Source of the DNA: Deroplatys truncata
Lineage: Eukaryota > Arthropoda > Insecta > Mantodea > Mantidae
NCBI GenBank assembly: GCA_030765065.1
Contig: CM060988.1
Location: 179,531,065 to 179,595,064, forward strand
Direction: 5' to 3'
Length of the DNA: 64,000 bases
A program made the translations under genes and the position numbers. Below, one piece after another: positions 63,024-64,000 of the stretch (the stretch's first letter is position 1; the number at the start of each line of letters is the position of its first letter). Under the pieces are notes generated by a model. The model was not told where the DNA came from. It did not search any database and worked only from the letters and a program-made list of their open reading frames with translations.

Positions 63024-63573
63024 TGTGGCGTATTATTAATTTTATTGTCATTACCAGACGCACTGTTGTGCTGTATTGTTGCTATCAGACGTAGCATTGT
63101 TGTGTTTCTTTAGTAATATTTCGGCTTAACGGTGTTTCCTTTCGGTGGGGACCACGCCAAAGGGAAAGATCTTGACGCCAACCCTGTCTGGCTTCGGCTA
63201 GACACGGTTGGTGGGGGTAAGATAGCGTCACTCCAATGCAAGTGTTCGTTGGAGCCAGACGTGTGTGTGGCCGGTCTACGGTTTAGTAACAACTTCCTCC
63301 ATCCTTTTTCCTTTGTTCAAGATGTAGAGACGCCAGACGTGTTGTGAATAAATATCAGGTATGTAAAGGTAATGTGCGTTATTTAATTTTTCAGTATAGC
63401 ATAAAACCTACGCCTTCTCCTTAATTCCATACCAAGGTCCCGACATTTGCTGCCAGCGAGTTACGCCACCTCATGTGCGTGTTGGGGTGATGTAAATTAA
63501 TTCCTTCTTCTGTAACCTTTTGGCCTTCACCCCAACATGTAACATTTTTGGTGGAGGCGCCGGGTATGTAACA
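63024..63573 (+). mobile_element. Solo LTR, family L2, in jockey RT
   Basis: Starts TGTGGCGTATTATTAATTTT and ends GGGTATGTAACA. ATAT flanks both sides (63020-63023, 63574-63577). GAATAAATATC near 63347 is a poly(A) signal. Inside are primer-site-like tracts: CCCGACA-TTTGCTGCCAGCGAG near 63440, and ATGTAACA-TTTTTGGTGGAGGCGCCGGG near 63536 followed by a second ATGTAACA at the border. Unrelated in sequence to family L1. The short frames inside are not genes. Confidence 0.8.
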
Positions 63574-64000
63574 ATATACGCCTCGTATTTTCCGAAAAGT
63601 GACAATCTAATTATATCGCAGTACGCAGACGAAATAGCTATTCTCAGCAAAGGTGACAGTCACACAACAATCAACACTCTCAAAAAAAGTGTGTTCAAAA
63701 TAGATGAATGCTGCAAAAAGTGGAGGATTAAAATGAATCCCAAAAGTCCAGTTTAGTTACATTTACTTACAAAACAAGAACTAGCAGAAACATAATCATA
63801 TTAAATAATGAAATTATCCGCAAGCTGAGTCTGTCAAATATTTGGGATTAACATTAGACACAAAACTAACCTAGAATCCACACATCTCCTCTTTGGTTAC
63901 AAGACTGAGGCACATACTTCATCAATTGAAATATCTCATCAAAGGTTGTTCACCTCCACTACTGCATCTCAAATGCGGGTGCTCAATTTGGGGCTCAGCT

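Larger units (their letters stand above)
52025..64000 (+). mobile_element. Jockey-clade LINE with eight nested insertions, continues past the window
   Basis: ORF1 pieces lie at 52025-52203, 53447-53625, 54578-54699, 55809-56088, 58878-59134 and 60445-60509. ORF2 pieces lie at 60521-60612, 60966-62100, 62509-63023 and 63574-64000. The gaps are discrete elements, most with their own target duplications, and the jockey frame rejoins across most of them. Examples are IQM-VLVHHPVTK over 54700-55806, HTANSRGC-PLHTQLQ over 56089-58877, LMVKI-DSLICI over 59135-60444, FLHTY-NIDVLLA over 60613-60963 and NAINRI-SEKKSPG over 62101-62494. Confidence 0.9.
60521..64000 (+). pseudogene. Jockey ORF2 (endonuclease and reverse transcriptase), in pieces
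   Basis: ATG 60521 opens MNSGQPINICTWNSKGINNK, the start of the APE-type endonuclease (TWN), with a stop right after. It continues after a MITE at 60966 (NIDVLLASKP), with FYSAPENKLTAANFWAF, GDFNCQHPRWGS (endonuclease motif, about 61280) and LSSDYFSVLISVHS (the S-D-[H replaced by Y] motif). The linker GSLWKKTKSLTKQLR and FTPTQVRNAINRIS runs to the SINE. RT starts at 62509: EKKSPGHDMIT, YFPTTWKYAKILMIPKPDKP, ATEKAFDTVWRAGFLHKIKH. After a solo LTR, IYASYFPKSDNLIISQYADE (about 63575-63630) is the catalytic box with YADE in place of YADD, then KKWRIKMNPKSPV. It runs off the window. Stops and frameshifts throughout. Confidence 0.88.

Overview
The window reads as a stretch of intergenic, transposon-saturated animal DNA, most likely from an insect. 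The clues are mariner transposases of insect type, a jockey-clade LINE, hAT, FLYWCH-MULE and Penelope-like remnants, several tRNA-headed SINE families, AT-rich sequence and no operons. The repeat mix recalls large hemimetabolous genomes such as cockroaches, but I cannot prove the taxon from sequence alone. I found no convincing host gene, no functional tRNA or rRNA gene and no CRISPR array. Nearly every coding signal is a decayed piece of a mobile element.

The commonest repeat, called RX here, is a non-coding element of about 0.9 kb. It starts with ACTTTCTCTACT, carries the reverse complement of that motif about 25-30 bp inside its other end, has a GT/GTCT-rich tract in the middle and inserts in T-runs. 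About 18-20 complete or partial copies lie between 0.75 and 59 kb. The layout matches non-autonomous Helentron elements of the DINE-1/HINE type.

Region by region: 0.7-4.0 kb holds RX copies. 4.0-6.2 kb is a pogo-like element split by a DUF4817/DDE_3 mariner-superfamily element. 6.5-14.6 kb holds SINEs, an inverted pair of an unnamed element and a minisatellite. 14.7-22.9 kb is one hAT element with a perfect 8-bp target duplication, containing a TTAA-flanked MITE, RX copies and a complete FLYWCH-MULE with its own 8-bp target duplication. 23.9-27.05 kb is a second hAT. 27.7-29.0 kb is a mariner. 29.5-36.1 kb holds a TIR element, RX copies and LINE fragments. 36.4-38.6 kb holds a pogo fragment, a LINE 3' part and a palindromic Penelope-like GIY-YIG remnant. 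38.6-43.6 kb holds LTR and leader sequence, DDE_3 remnants and a solo LTR. 43.9-46.6 kb is an RX copy invaded by a fold-back DUF4817 element and two SINEs. 47.3-51.6 kb holds SINEs, a MITE, RX and a solo LTR.

52.0 kb to the window end is best read as one jockey-clade LINE (ORF1 then ORF2, + strand) broken by eight nested insertions: two mariners, two solo LTRs, a TA-flanked DDE_3 element, a 5'-truncated LINE, a TA-flanked MITE and a SINE. At most joints, removing the insert and one target duplication restores the jockey reading frame, so the order of events can be read from the sequence. An unusual feature is that LTRs of two unrelated families carry repeated copies of the LTR-end plus primer-binding-site module inside the LTR.
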